NCBI RefSeq assembly: GCF_017591435.1
Contig: NC_059289.1
Location: forward strand, 19,978,344 to 20,042,343
Origin: Portunus trituberculatus
Lineage: Eukaryota; Arthropoda; Malacostraca; Decapoda; Portunidae
Length of the DNA stretch: 64,000 nucleotides
Direction of reading: 5' to 3'
Part shown: positions 1-10,552 of the stretch, in pieces
How the letters are laid out: every line of letters begins with the position of its first letter
Position numbering within the stretch: position 1 is the first letter of the stretch
Position numbers and translations under genes: made by a program
The notes under the pieces: generated by a model
Seen by the model: only the letters and a program-made list of their open reading frames with translations
Database searches by the model: none
Told to the model about the DNA's origin: nothing

Positions 1-88
1 CCCTTGGATTGGTTAAACTCCCTCAAAAACTAAGCCTTAAAGCTCCACCTACTTGACCCTCCCCTCCTGGTCCATGCCCTGTCCCTCC

Positions 89-93
<5 letters not shown>

Positions 94-156
<63 letters not shown>
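94..156. repeat. (GT)n microsatellite
   Basis: Uninterrupted GT dinucleotide tract of about 60 bp. It lies about 90 bp upstream of the first recognisable part of CR1 copy A. The sequence before and between shows no coding signal. Confidence 0.98.
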
Positions 157-157
<1 letters not shown>

Positions 158-242
158 TGATCTTTATTTTTATTTAATTTTCTCAATTCACGTAGCAAAT
201 GTAGCATAGCAATCTCTCTGATCTTCCTCTTCCCCCTCCAGG

Positions 243-423
243 TAGCAGTGTGTGGCATCATTCCCGATATGATGTCGGACCTGCCATGTTTAGAAAGATG
301 TCAGTTGTAAATCGACAGGTAGAGGCGCTCACTAGGCAGGAAGGAATGTATTTCTTTGATTTGTGGCACCACTTCTGTTCGGACAAAACTTTGTATGCTC
401 GTGATGGCTTACACCTTAACTGA
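243..423 (+). pseudogene. SGNH/GDSL esterase C-terminal remnant of CR1 ORF1
   Basis: Reading 290-420 gives a segment ending in LYARDGLHLN before a stop at 421-423. The D-G-x-H element matches block V of SGNH hydrolases, which supplies the catalytic Asp and His. The same motif is DGVHLS in copies B and C, so the identification rests on three independent copies. The N-terminal half with the GDS nucleophile block is missing here. ORF1 esterase domains are known from CR1-like LINEs; their role in retrotransposition is not settled. The next open segment (424-687) is acidic and rich in E, T and V, and looks like the linker leading to the endonuclease. Confidence 0.75.
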
Positions 424-728
424 GTGGGGAAAGCGAGGGTAGGTAGAGTTTTAGGTGAATGTTTAGCTGACATACCTCGCCCCCCAAAGATAGGACAAGG
501 GAGCACAGCTGAGGAGGACACAGATAGAGTAGTCAGTGACGAGGTAGTTGCCAATGTAACTGACAACGACCAAACAGCTCCCGAAACAGAGGAACAACCT
601 AGCGTAGATAGGCAGGAAGAGACAGGAGAGTCGTCATCGGTGCCAGTGACAAACGAGCAAGAAACACGAGAGGAGGATTTTCACTAAGCGAATCGCGTAA
701 CGGACCAGCTGAAAAGCATAAGAAAACC

Positions 729-1440
729 TTGAAAGGCCTAACCTTATTTTACACAAATGCTAGAAGTATAATTAAAAAAAGAGATGAACTCGTAGCATAT
801 GCAAGGTCGGAAAATCCTGATATAATAAGTATAACAGAGACATGGCTGAACACCTGTGATAAACACTTAATCTCCGAGGCTAACATTCCTGGCTACAATA
901 TGTTTATTAATTGTAGAATAAACAAAAGAGGAGGTGGAGTAATGATGTATATAAGAAATAGCATAAGTGCCATTGAAATCAATAAAGAAAACAGATCAGC
1001 CTACGAATCGGTATATGTCAAACTGAAAATAAATAAAAAACACATAATAGTCGCGACTATATACCGCCCTCCTAAAATGACGCCTGACAATGACGAAATA
1101 TTATATAACGAAATTGAAACAATACTGAAAACAAAACGTCCATTATATGTGGAGATTTTAACCTACCACACATTAACTGGAAAATTTTAACATCCGATAA
1201 CGAGGGATCCAGATTACTCAACGTGGTGAGAAAGTTATACCTTTCTCAATTTGTAAGAGAACCCACACTAGACAATAATATCTTAGATATCATATTAGCC
1301 TCAGACGCTGATTTGATAAATACCTGTGAAGTGGGTGAAGTTTTAGCTAACAGCGATCATAAAATTATACGATGTAATATTAACTGCGAGGTAGACATAA
1401 AAGAAAACGCACTTTTAGTCCCAAACTATAAAAAGGTAAC
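729..1440 (+). pseudogene. APE-type endonuclease domain of CR1 ORF2 (copy A)
   Basis: Frames 729-1190 and 1223-1447 together show the exonuclease-endonuclease-phosphatase order: TNARSI near the start, the glutamate motif ITETWLN, RGGGVMMYI, TIYRPP, and SDHKIIRC at the end. The motif GDFN is readable only after a one-base frame change near 1150, so the domain is broken. In active elements this enzyme nicks the target DNA to prime reverse transcription. The gene is dead here because of the shift at about 1150 and stops around 1446. Confidence 0.85.
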
Positions 1441-1914
1441 ACGCTAAGACTTAAATTAGAATTACAAAGAATTAATTGGCAAACAGTCTTCGCAAACAAA
1501 GACATGGAGCAGATGTGTTCAGCCTTTACTAACATTCTCCTTGAAACAGAAAGTAAGTGGATTCCACAAGTTAGAAAACGAATAAATAGCACAAAAAATC
1601 CCCAATGGATGACACACACTATAAAACACATCATCGCCAGGAAAAGAGCTTATATGCTAAATATAAACGAACTAAATCGGATACCGATTACAGCAATTAT
1701 ATTACCACCAAAAGATGTTGCGAGAGAGATAAGGAAGTCGAAGCGCAATCTCGAAATAAATATATCAAGGCAAGCAAAACAAATCCTAAAAGTTTTTCCA
1801 ATACATTCGTAGTAAAAGACTGTCAAAGAAAAATTGGGCCGATAAAGATAATAATAACACACTTGTGAGTGATAGTAAAGCCATGGCAACAATCCTAAAT
1901 AACTTTTTCACAGC

Positions 1915-3503
1915 GTGTTTATCACAGAAGACTTTTCGACCTTGCCAACCGCGATCAACATGTATAGAGGATCTGAAAATGAAAAGCTGATAATAGACGA
2001 AATTAGCGAAGACGATATAGCCAAACACCTGCGCAACCTTGACCCCAATAAGAGCACAGGGGCTGATAGATTATCAACGAGGCTATTAAGAGAATGTCAA
2101 GAACAGCTGGTGTTACCTCTTAAATTACTTTATAATAGATCGTTGCAGGAAAGAAAAGTACCAAGTCACTGGAAATGCGCTAATGTCACGCCAATATTCA
2201 AGAAGGGCAACAAAAGTGATGCTGGTAATTATAGGCCCATCAGTCTCACCTCGGTAGTTATAAAAATACTAGAAAAATAATTAGAGACAAAATGATTTCC
2301 TTTCTAGACAGCCACAAATTGATATTAGACTCACAACATGGTTTCAGGAACAACAGATCATGCCTAACGAATCTCCTAGAATTTTTCAACGATATATTCT
2401 CTAATTATGATGACAGAGCTCCATCCGACATAATTTATCTTGACTTCAGGAAAGCTTTTGACACAGTCCCACACAAACGTCTCTTAATTAAACTGAAAGC
2501 CCACGGGATGGGAGAGCAGTTGTGTGGATGGATTGATAGTTGGCTAACTAATAGAAAGCAAAGAGTTGTTATTAACGGAGAAGCTTCCGACTGGCTTCAA
2601 GTTACGAGTGGTGTTCCCCAGGGTTCAGTTTTGGGTCCATTGCTCTTTTGATATACATAAATGATTTAGACTGCGGCATCGTATCAAAAATATCAAAATT
2701 CGCCGATGACACTAAACTAGGTAGCAAAGTACGCACAAGAGACGATTGTGATGCCATCCAGCGGGATTTAGACAACCTTAGTAGTTGGAGCGAAAAATGG
2801 CTATTAAATTTTAATGCAGATAAGTGCAAAGTAATGCACATCGGCCTAAACAATGTGAAAAATAATTACAAATTACATGGACGTAACTTAATTAAAGTCA
2901 CTGAAGAAAAGGACCTGGGAGTACTCATAACAAATGACTTAAAATGTGCTGCACAGTGTTCGGCCGCTAGTCGTAAAGCTAACACTGTTTTAGGATTTAT
3001 CGCGCGTAATTTTGATTATAAAACACCTGAAGTCATAACGCGTCTCTATACATCATTAGTGAGACCACATTTGGAATACGCGGTTCAGTTCTGGTCTCCA
3101 TGTTATCAAAAAGACATTAATAAATTAGAGAGCGTTCAAAGACGAGCAACGAAACTAATCCCCGGAATACGTGGCCTGTCATATGAAGAACGTCTCAAAA
3201 GACTAGACATGTTCTCCTCAGAGATCGTCGCATCCGAGGTGACCTCATTCAAACGTTTAAAATACTTAAAATATAGATAAGATCGATTATGAAAATCTTT
3301 TTGAGCTTTCGCAATCAGTAACGAGAAATAACGGCTTGAAGCTTAAAGGACAGCGATTTAATACTGATTTGCGAAGAAACTTTTTTAACGTAAGAATAGT
3401 TGAACACTGGAACAAGCTGCCAGCGTCCGTCGTCCAAGTTAACACGGTAGCTACGTTCAAAAGTAAATTAGACAAGTTTTATAAAGAAAATGGTTTCCGA
3501 TAA
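1915..3503 (+). pseudogene. Reverse transcriptase of CR1 ORF2 (copy A)
   Basis: Non-LTR reverse transcriptase motifs occur in order over three adjacent frames: STGADRLS, FKKGN followed by NYRPISLTSV, HGFRNNRSCLTNLL, YLDFRKAFDTVPH, SGVPQGSVLGPLLF, and the catalytic FADDTKL near 2700. The C-terminal region typical of CR1 ends with HWNKLPASVV and a short basic tail. In-frame stops occur at about 2278 and 2649, and a frame change lies near 3280, so it cannot be translated as one protein. Identity to copies B and C is visible motif by motif, which places all three in one CR1-like family group. Confidence 0.92.
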
Positions 3504-3829
3504 TTTTTTTTTTTTTTTTTAGCGATAGTAGTAGTTACACTAGATACCTCTTTTCTTAGCGATAGTAGTAGTTCCATTAGTACTCTCTTTTTTTTCCCAT
3601 CTTTCCTGTATAAATTTCCCCGATTGTCCTTCTCAGCAGTCGGGGTGTATTTTTCGTCTTATTTCTTGCCGGGTGACGCCGGAGGGATTGGTGGGTGGGG
3701 AGGAGCTTCATCTGTTCTATCCTTACCTCCTACTAAGTATGCAGCTTCTGTACGTGTAGTTTAGTAAACGAGTGACCTCGTTATAGGTCGCAAGGCCTCC
3801 TGTCACTCGTCTTTCCTATGTATTCCTAT

Positions 3830-3904
3830 GTATTCCTCCTCCTCCTCCTCCTCCTACTCCACTACCACCACCACCCTCCTCCTCCTCCTCCTCCACTCTC
3901 ATCC

Positions 3905-3961
<57 letters not shown>

Positions 3962-4202
3962 TATTTCCTTTTCAGCATTGAAATTTTACTATTGAAATCA
4001 ATATCATATTCATATATTGATATTGTATAGCAGAGTTTACAAATGTCAAAGACTTCAAGGTGGTGGTGGTGGTGGTGGTGGTAGCAGTGGTAGTGATGGA
4101 AGCAGGAAGGATTAACAAAATATTTCACTTTTTACGACTTTGAGTCTTCCGCCTCTTGACCTAAGGAAGAAGTTTATCAGGTCGTCACCTCAATGGATTA
4201 AA

Positions 4203-4257
<55 letters not shown>

Positions 4258-4317
4258 ATTATCATTGTTATTATGAATATTGTTATATGATTTTCAGTTA
4301 TTATTTTTGCTACTACA

Positions 4318-4349
<32 letters not shown>

Positions 4350-4446
4350 AATTTTAGTGCTTTATGACATTATTATTATTATTATTATAATTACGATTAT
4401 TACAATTGTTTTATTATTAGATTTTTCATCAATAATTAGTGTGGTA

Positions 4447-4529
<83 letters not shown>

Positions 4530-4620
4530 GCATTTCTGTTTTCTTATTTGTTCTTGAAACTTTTATTTTCTATATAAATTACATTAGGCAGAACAATAAG
4601 TTTACTGAAACCACTTCCTG

Positions 4621-4657
<37 letters not shown>

Positions 4658-4661
4658 ACTG

Positions 4662-4693
<32 letters not shown>

Positions 4694-5091
4694 ACTACTA
4701 CTACTGCTACTACTACTACTACTGCTGCTACTACCACTGCTGCTACACTGCTGCCACTACCACCACTACTGCTACTGCTGCCACTGCTACTGCACTGCTG
4801 CTGCTGCTGCTGCTGCTGCTGCACTACACCACTGCTGCTGCTGCTGCCACTGCTGCTGCTGCTGCTGCTGCACACTACCACTGCTGCCACTACCACCACC
4901 CACTACTGCACCACCACCACTGCCACTACTGCCACCACCACTGCCACCACCACCACCACCACCACTGCTGCTGCTACCACTGCTGCTGCTGCTGCCACTG
5001 CTACTCACTGCTACACTGCTGCCACCACCACTGCCACCACTGACTGCTGCTGCTGCTGCTACTGCTACTACTACTGCTACTTTCACTACTG

Positions 5092-5169
<78 letters not shown>

Positions 5170-5170
5170 A
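3830..5170. repeat. Microsatellite cluster: CCT, GA, GGT, CT, TAC and CTG/CTA/CCA tracts
   Basis: A run of simple repeats: (CCT)n from 3833, (GA)n 3906-3956, (GGT)n near 4060-4083, (CT)n 4206-4242, (TAC)n 4319-4350, (CT)n 4451-4523 and a 550-bp degenerate CTG/CTA/CCA trinucleotide tract at 4620-5170. It translates into long Q-, S-, V- or A-rich frames in several phases, none of which has independent coding support. No gene is seen in this stretch. Confidence 0.95.
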
Positions 5171-5344
5171 TAATAATAATAATAATAATAATGATAGTGA
5201 AAGGCATGAATTAAAGAAATTATTTGATAAAAAAATGTTATATTCAATATTCAGTCCAGCCTCCCTGGTGAGTAATAACGCTTTGAAGGCGGTCTGGTAG
5301 AGAAGTTACTAATCGTTGGGTTAATCCAGGTCGTGTGTGTGTGT

Positions 5345-5637
5345 AATTCACTGTTTGATCTGCTGCAGTCTCTGACGAGACAGCCAGACGTTACCCTACG
5401 GAACGAGCTCAGAGCTCATTATTTCCGATCTTGGGATAGGTCTGAGACCAGGCACACACCACACACCGGGACAACAAGGTCACAACTCCTCGATTTACAT
5501 TCCGTACCTACTCACTGCTAGGTGAACAGGGGCTACACGTGAAAGGAGACACACCCAAATATCTCCACCCGGCCGGGGAATCGAACCCCGGTCTTCTGGC
5601 TTGTGAAGCCAGCGCTCTAACCACTGAGCTACCGGGC
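5345..5637 (-). mobile_element. tRNA-derived SINE, minus-strand copy
   Basis: On the minus strand the element begins with a 71-nt tRNA-like head (5637 to 5567) with a 7-bp acceptor stem (GCCCGGT against GCCGGGT, allowing G-U ends), a D-arm A box (TAGCTCAGTGG), a CTGGC/GCCAG anticodon stem with loop TTCACAA (anticodon CAC) and a B box (GGTTCGATTCC). A tRNA-unrelated body of about 210 bp follows and runs into (AC)n. A plus-strand copy at 34068-34347 matches along its whole length, which defines both ends. The surrounding (TG)n tract at 5640-5692 abuts the tRNA head. Confidence 0.9.
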
Positions 5638-5639
5638 CG

Positions 5640-5640
5640 T

Positions 5641-5692
<52 letters not shown>

Positions 5693-5765
5693 AGTGTGCG
5701 TACGTGCTTGTGTGCGTGTGTGAACGCGTGCGTATGTGTGTGCATGTGTGCGTGCGTGTGCCTGT
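5640..5765. repeat. (TG)n microsatellite with degenerate tail
   Basis: A near-perfect TG tract (5640-5692) passes into a degenerate TG-rich stretch with CG and TA interruptions. It directly abuts the tRNA head of the SINE. A (TAG)n tract follows separately at about 6047-6108, and an ATT-rich tract at 6130-6160. Confidence 0.95.
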
Positions 5766-6047
5766 TTGATGACCTAAGCTTTTTGAGAAATGGTGGCATT
5801 ACGGGGAAAAAAACTGAACTCATCAAATCAACTTACTTCCCTTCTCGATACCGGAAAATATTGTATGGCAACTGAAAGCACCTCTCAAATTAGAGTTTAA
5901 ATATGACAGGTCCCATAAGTGCAGGCGTGAAGAGGGGAAAAAATAAATCCTCCATTTGCACTCTAGTGTCACTGATTTAATTCACTTGGATTTTCAACAT
6001 AACGACTTCGGTGAGGTCAGTAGCCACTACTTCTTAGGGTAAGGCGG

Positions 6048-6108
<61 letters not shown>

Positions 6109-6429
6109 AAAACAAGAAATAAGATAACGAATTATTATTATTATTATTATTGTTATTATGATTATCATTACATATCATAAGAATTATATCAATTGCTTTC
6201 TTTTACCATATTGCTGGGTGTTTCTGAATGATATGTACCTACTTTTTTGTGTTCCTTGTTATGTTATGCACAACTCTAATAAGAGAAAAACAGCAAGCTG
6301 GACCGCACAACAACTTTGCTCTTCTCCTGTTTTTCTGTATCTCTAATTTTTTGTATCTTGTACTGTACCACCCCTTGTTTTGTATCTCCCCCCTCTTTTT
6401 CTTAAAAACTTTTGAAACTTTTTTTGTTC
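5766..6429. other. Stretch without a recognisable gene
   Basis: Apart from the (TAG)n microsatellite at about 6047-6108 and a short ATT tract, I see no coding motif, RNA gene or element boundary in this stretch. The short open frames near 6228 are unsupported. Confidence 0.6.
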
Positions 6430-6600
6430 CACCAGAGGCAGACAAGACTCTCAACGATGGACACCTACTACAAGCGCAAACACCTATGGAAAGTAAACAC
6501 CTATGGGCCGCCACCATGGCAGTAAAGGCCCATGCCAATCCTTCGGATTGGCGAATCTTCAACAACAACAAGTTCCACCGCCGGCCACTCCACGACGACG

Positions 6601-6735
6601 CGAACCATGGCAAGTCCTGCACACCACCCTGGACTTGTCAAATGGTTCAACGTGAAAGCCGGGTACGGGTTCATCTAGGACCTAAACACGGGCACAGATG
6701 TCGGGATCGTATGTCGGGCTTCGGCCCAATGTAAG
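6601..6735 (+). pseudogene. Decayed cold-shock domain at the head of LINE ORF1
   Basis: Reading from 6631 gives GLVKWFNVKAGYGFI, a textbook first half of a cold-shock (Y-box) domain including RNP1 (GYGFI), then a stop at 6676-6678 followed by DLNTGTDV, matching the loop before RNP2. RNP2 itself is corrupted. Cold-shock domains bind single-stranded RNA or DNA. Its position just upstream of the RRM-like and knuckle region suggests it was the N-terminus of ORF1. It is clearly broken here. A much better preserved domain lies at 10077-10275. Confidence 0.7.
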
Positions 6736-6897
6736 CTTCTTTTTACCCATCACTACCACTATCTGCTCACGGCTTCACACACACACACATACACACCTAC
6801 ACCCTGCACCGCTACCACTATCTGCTCACGGCTTCACACACACATACACACCTACACCCTGCATCACTAAGACATCCATGCAGCCATGGCGAGGGGC

Positions 6898-7128
6898 TCC
6901 GAGAGGGCGCGTAGAAGCTGCAGTTTCGACTGGTTGTTGGGGTGAGGGTGTTTGATGCGGACCCTCGCCATTTAAAACATGTTTAACTGGTTGTTGGGGT
7001 GAGGGTGTTTGATGCGGACCCTTGCCATTTAAAACATGTTTAAAATGTTTTGAATGGCGAGGGTCCGCATCAAACACCCTTACCCCAACAACCAGTCGAA
7101 ACTGCAGCTTCTACGCGCCCTTTCGGAC
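6898..7128. repeat. Direct plus inverted duplication inside ORF1
   Basis: The segment containing GACTGGTTGTTGGGGTGAGG and the following GTTTGATGCGGACCC occurs twice in direct orientation (about 6928-6985 and 6987-7045) and once inverted (about 7049-7128). The inverted arm continues outward through GAAACTGCAGCTTCTACGCG, matching the start of the first copy. The centre contains AAACATGTTTAA. Upstream, 6750-6800 and 6815-6865 are another direct duplication with CA-rich content. Confidence 0.85.
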
Positions 7129-8317
7129 CACCTGATCTACGCGACACGCATCATAATTACTGACCGCGGACTCCTTCATCGTCCTCACCCGATCTGATGG
7201 GGACATAGACAACATCTTTGAAAAAGAATGTAGCCAAACACTGCAAGAGGCGGGCTTCGAACCCATCCTTCCTCCAGAAATGAGAGCCAAGTGAACAGTT
7301 CTCATCTGCAACACCGATGACTACATCCTCTCTCACTCCGAGGATGAAATAAAACAAGAAATAATCCACGAGATAAGGCAGAGGATCGACTTCATCTTCA
7401 AGATTCCCTCCTCAAAAATTCTCAAAATCTGCTTCAACAGCACCAATGCTGCTAAGCTGGCAACGGATAAAGGTCTACTAGCCTTCCACATGAGCATACC
7501 ACCATATAATGTAAAAGTGGAAGAGTTCATCCCAATCACCACCTGCATGCGATGCTACGCAATGGAGCAGCACACCACCAACAAATGCACCATGCCAGAA
7601 ACCCACACGGTCTGCTCAGAATGCGCCAGTGACCAACAGACCTGGAAAATATGCTCATCGAACACCAAAAAATGTCTCAACTGCCATGGCCCCCACCGCA
7701 CACTGGCAAACAAATGCCCCTTGAGGAAGAAAATAAAAGATGACAAAAGAAAGCAAATCAAAAACAGCGGCAAAACCTACAGTCAGGTCACCCAAAACAT
7801 CCCCAATTCTAGCAGCACAAACACACACAACATAAATATAGAAAAAGACACAGCCACAAAGATTCTAACATGCATCTTACACTCTCACATACACAATATG
7901 GCCAATCCGGGGTCATACAATGATGAATTAAACAAAGTTTTTAAACTTAACAATCTACCTTCAATAAACCTTCCACTCAACCCTCCATCAAAAAACATCC
8001 TAAGCCTCACGGCAGAGTGCAAAACTAACACCAATGAGGATCAGGTGGCCAGCGAGCCAGATGAAGAACTAGAAGAAGAAATAGAAGTAGAAGAAATTGA
8101 AGAAAATGAAGACTCATTATCCACAACACAAGCTCGGGAAAAAATTAAACCACCACAACCTACACCCACACCAAAAATCCAAGGAAAAAATATTGGTCTA
8201 AAACTAATAACAAAAAGAACAGCAGGATGGCCAGATGAGCTAGAACCAACCGAGCTAAAAAATAGCATCAAAAAAGGAATCTACAAATTCACATACACTT
8301 CAACAGCATACACTTGA
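7060..8317 (+). pseudogene. LINE ORF1: RRM-like region followed by CCHC zinc knuckles
   Basis: Between 7060 and 7490 one frame with a single stop (near 7291) reads through a basic and hydrophobic region containing RIIITDRGLL, LPPEMRAK and IIHEIRQR, as expected of the nucleic-acid-binding part before the knuckles. The continuous frame 7490-8317 then has tandem CCHC-type patterns: CMRCYAMEQHTTNKC, CSECASDQQTWKIC and CLNCHGPHRTLANKC. A serine- and asparagine-rich stretch and an acidic run (EEEIEVEEIEENED) follow. Such proteins coat the element RNA and act as chaperones. The knuckle region is well preserved compared with the flanks. Stop at 8315-8317. Confidence 0.85.
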
Positions 8318-8523
8318 CGATGAAATTCTCACTCTGATTGCTAACAACAAAATCAATCTTTCAGGGGTGTGGACTACTTTGGACACTGCCAGCTTCAACA
8401 AGACCCGCTGTGGTGTTGAACAGGAAAGCACCACTCAGAAAAAGGTAACCCGCACCACAAACAAATAAACTCAGTCACACTAACCACACCACAATCAACA
8501 CCAACAGATACAAACAAAACACT

Positions 8524-9735
8524 ATGGATAACAAACACACAATTACCATACTACAACACAACGTACACACCTGGAAAACCAACAAAAACACACTCTCAAA
8601 CCTTTACAGGAAAATAAATCCTGATGTACTACTGCTAAACAGTCACGGCCTGCCACAAAACGAACACATAAAACTACACACATATCACACATATACCATC
8701 AACTCATCTGGAGAACCACATGATGGATCTGCCATCCTCATCAAGAACAACATAAGACACACACTTAAAGACAACTTCGACACAGACATACTACAGATTA
8801 CAATAGACACCAAGCACGGGACCAGTCAATATAGCCACCACGTACCTCCCCCCCAGACGCCCCTACCTACCATTCACAGATTTCCACACCCTTGCCAAAC
8901 AATCACAACCCACATATATCATCGGCGACCTGAATGCTCATCACCCAACACTTGACAACAGACCGAGCAACACAGTAGGGAAAGCACTCATGATGATGGT
9001 ACAACTCAACCAGCTACAACACCTAGGCTACAACTTCCCCACCTACCTCTCACACAACGCAGCCACCACACCAGTCAGACACTATATTCGCCAACAGACA
9101 CACATACCACAACATACACACCCAACAAGGACCCACCACACCTTCTGATCACCTCCCCATCATCATCACCATCACCTCACAACCTATACACATACACTCA
9201 CCTCCTACATATAACATACATAGAGCAGACTGGGAAAAATTTCAGGAAGTAGCCACTTTAAAAACACAAGACCTGACATCACACAAAACACACTAGACTC
9301 CTCTACACAACAGTGGATCAACGCAATAAAATATTCCATGTCACAAGCCATTTTAAAACCAATATACAATAACAAGATAAAGGAACTACAATTCTGGGCA
9401 AAAAGACTACTCGACAACAGCCTATTACAAGGATGGACATACACAACATAATATTATATAGCCTACAAAAAGATCAGACAATACATAACCGCGGAATGCA
9501 AAACACAAAACAAAGTTAACTGGGAAAACAAAATAAAATCACTCGACACTCTCCATTCCAGCCCCCCAAAATTCTGGCACGACATCAAAATACTAAAAGG
9601 CAATCCATCCACACCCACACCTTACATAATTAACAACAACCAGAAAATTTTTAAACCTGAAGACAAGGAGGTTATTTTTAGAGAGATATGGAGGAATGTC
9701 TTCAGAATAAGTACACATTCCACACTAATGTAAAT
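8524..9735 (+). pseudogene. APE-type endonuclease and truncated ORF2
   Basis: The frame 8524-8955 starts with ITILQHNVHTW (the LQxN motif), then NPDVLLLNSHG in place of the usual E-containing motif, and GSAILIKNNI. After a frame change near 8840 the sequence gives YIIGDLNAHHP, then PDIIFANR and PSDHLPIIITI around 9080-9170. This is the exonuclease-endonuclease-phosphatase fold of LINE ORF2. The linker continues with FWHDIKILKGNPSTP near 9570. No reverse transcriptase motif follows, so the enzyme core has been deleted. Confidence 0.8.
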
Positions 9736-10055
9736 TACTATTATAAGTAATATTGTTCCCAGTATCCATCCTTTAACATCACAACAGTATGGGTGGTTTT
9801 CCCCTGGGGACTCCGGTTTCCACCCAGCCTAAAACAAAGGCCCTTAATGCATAACGTACTGTACTGTAAGCCTCATCACTTCACAGCAGCAGGCTCGGCA
9901 ACTTTCACTCTCCTCCTGGCTTTCTCTTTTTCAACTTCTTTTTCTTCTGGTATGCCTCATGTAAAGGCATACCTTCATCCCCCCTTTCTTTTATATACAT
10001 ATATACTTTCTCAATAAACTAAACTAAACTAAAGTTCCACTGAGTTCTCTCGGAG

Positions 10056-10460
10056 ATGGCAAGCCAGCAGCATCACAGCCAGATCAAACGGTACAACTTT
10101 AAGCGTGGTTATGGTTTCATCAGTGACTTCAATACAAAAGCAGATGTTTTTGTACACTTCTCCGGCCTAAAGCGGTCTTTACAAAAACGTCTTCCTCGTG
10201 AAGGTGATAAGGTTAACTTCACCATCTCCAAGGGAGATAAAGGACTGAAGGCCCGAGATGTTGCGAGGACCGGCAACAACACCAAAGCATGTGCTTCAAG
10301 CCCAAAACCACCTCTCAGGACAGGGGATATGGAAGTTAAGATATCAGCTTGCATTTGCACAGCAAAAATCCTTGCTGGCAGTAACGTCCGTCGCTTGCAA
10401 GTTCTTATCCCACTCCTGCTGAAGCACAACGGTCTACCCGGTATAAGGATCCCACAATAA
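10056..10460 (+). CDS. Cold-shock-domain protein, probably LINE ORF1 N-terminus
   Basis: A 134-residue open frame. Residues 8-72 are a full cold-shock domain: RYNFKRGYGFI (RNP1), then DVFVHFSGLKRS (RNP2), then GDKVNFTISKGDKGLKA, the last strand. This fold binds single-stranded nucleic acids, as in Y-box proteins. The ATG at 10056 is the first in frame and lies about 20 bp after the 3' end of the preceding LINE. The C-terminal 60 residues are not recognisable. Downstream frames up to 11715 are acidic and basic and look like the rest of a broken ORF1. It could instead be a host Y-box retrocopy, but the equivalent domain heading the neighbouring LINE argues for an element protein. Confidence 0.7.
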   Translation: MASQQHHSQIKRYNFKRGYGFISDFNTKADVFVHFSGLKRSLQKRLPREGDKVNFTISKGDKGLKARDVARTGNNTKACASSPKPPLRTGDMEVKISACICTAKILAGSNVRRLQVLIPLLLKHNGLPGIRIPQ

Positions 10461-10552
10461 GTCTTCGGAACCTCATACTCCCACACACCAAAATCGCTGA
10501 GAAGTCACCAGCCACTTTGTCGAGAAGACGATCAACCTTGCCATGAAGACCC

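Larger units (their letters stand above)
243..3834 (+). mobile_element. CR1-clade LINE, copy A (5'-truncated, decayed)
   Basis: Non-LTR retrotransposon read as SGNH-esterase tail, acidic linker, APE-type endonuclease, reverse transcriptase and C-terminal region, all on the plus strand but spread over several frames. The coding part ends in a stop at 3501-3503. A roughly 330-bp 3' UTR follows and ends in a short direct repeat of TATTCCTATG at about 3814-3834; short tandem repeats at the 3' end are a CR1 hallmark, in place of poly(A). The left edge is uncertain because the esterase begins in its C-terminal half, so the element is 5'-truncated. Copies B (17.8-21.8 kb) and C (60.4-64 kb, minus) share this architecture. 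Confidence 0.9.
6430..10034 (+). mobile_element. Non-LTR retrotransposon with cold-shock, RRM-like and CCHC ORF1
   Basis: A plus-strand element reading as cold-shock domain remnant (6631-6720), RRM-like region and CCHC knuckles (7060-8317), then an APE endonuclease (8524 to about 9190) and the start of the ORF2 linker. The reverse transcriptase is absent: recognisable ORF2 protein fades by 9735 and a 3' UTR begins, ending in tandem AAACT units at about 10014-10033. That 3' end sits directly against the sequence that starts the second cold-shock frame. The ORF1 knuckle arrangement resembles Jockey/I-group elements, but without a reverse transcriptase the clade cannot be fixed. Confidence 0.8.

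Noticed and set aside
4579..5207. Long frames rich in V, Q, S and G on the minus strand
   Set aside because: They are translations of CTG/CTA/CCA trinucleotide tracts, open in several frames at once, with no start context, splice sites or non-repetitive domain.
5567..5637. tRNA-Val (CAC) gene
   Set aside because: The head folds well, but it is followed by a conserved SINE body and is present in two copies with the same body; it is a SINE head, not an independent tRNA gene.
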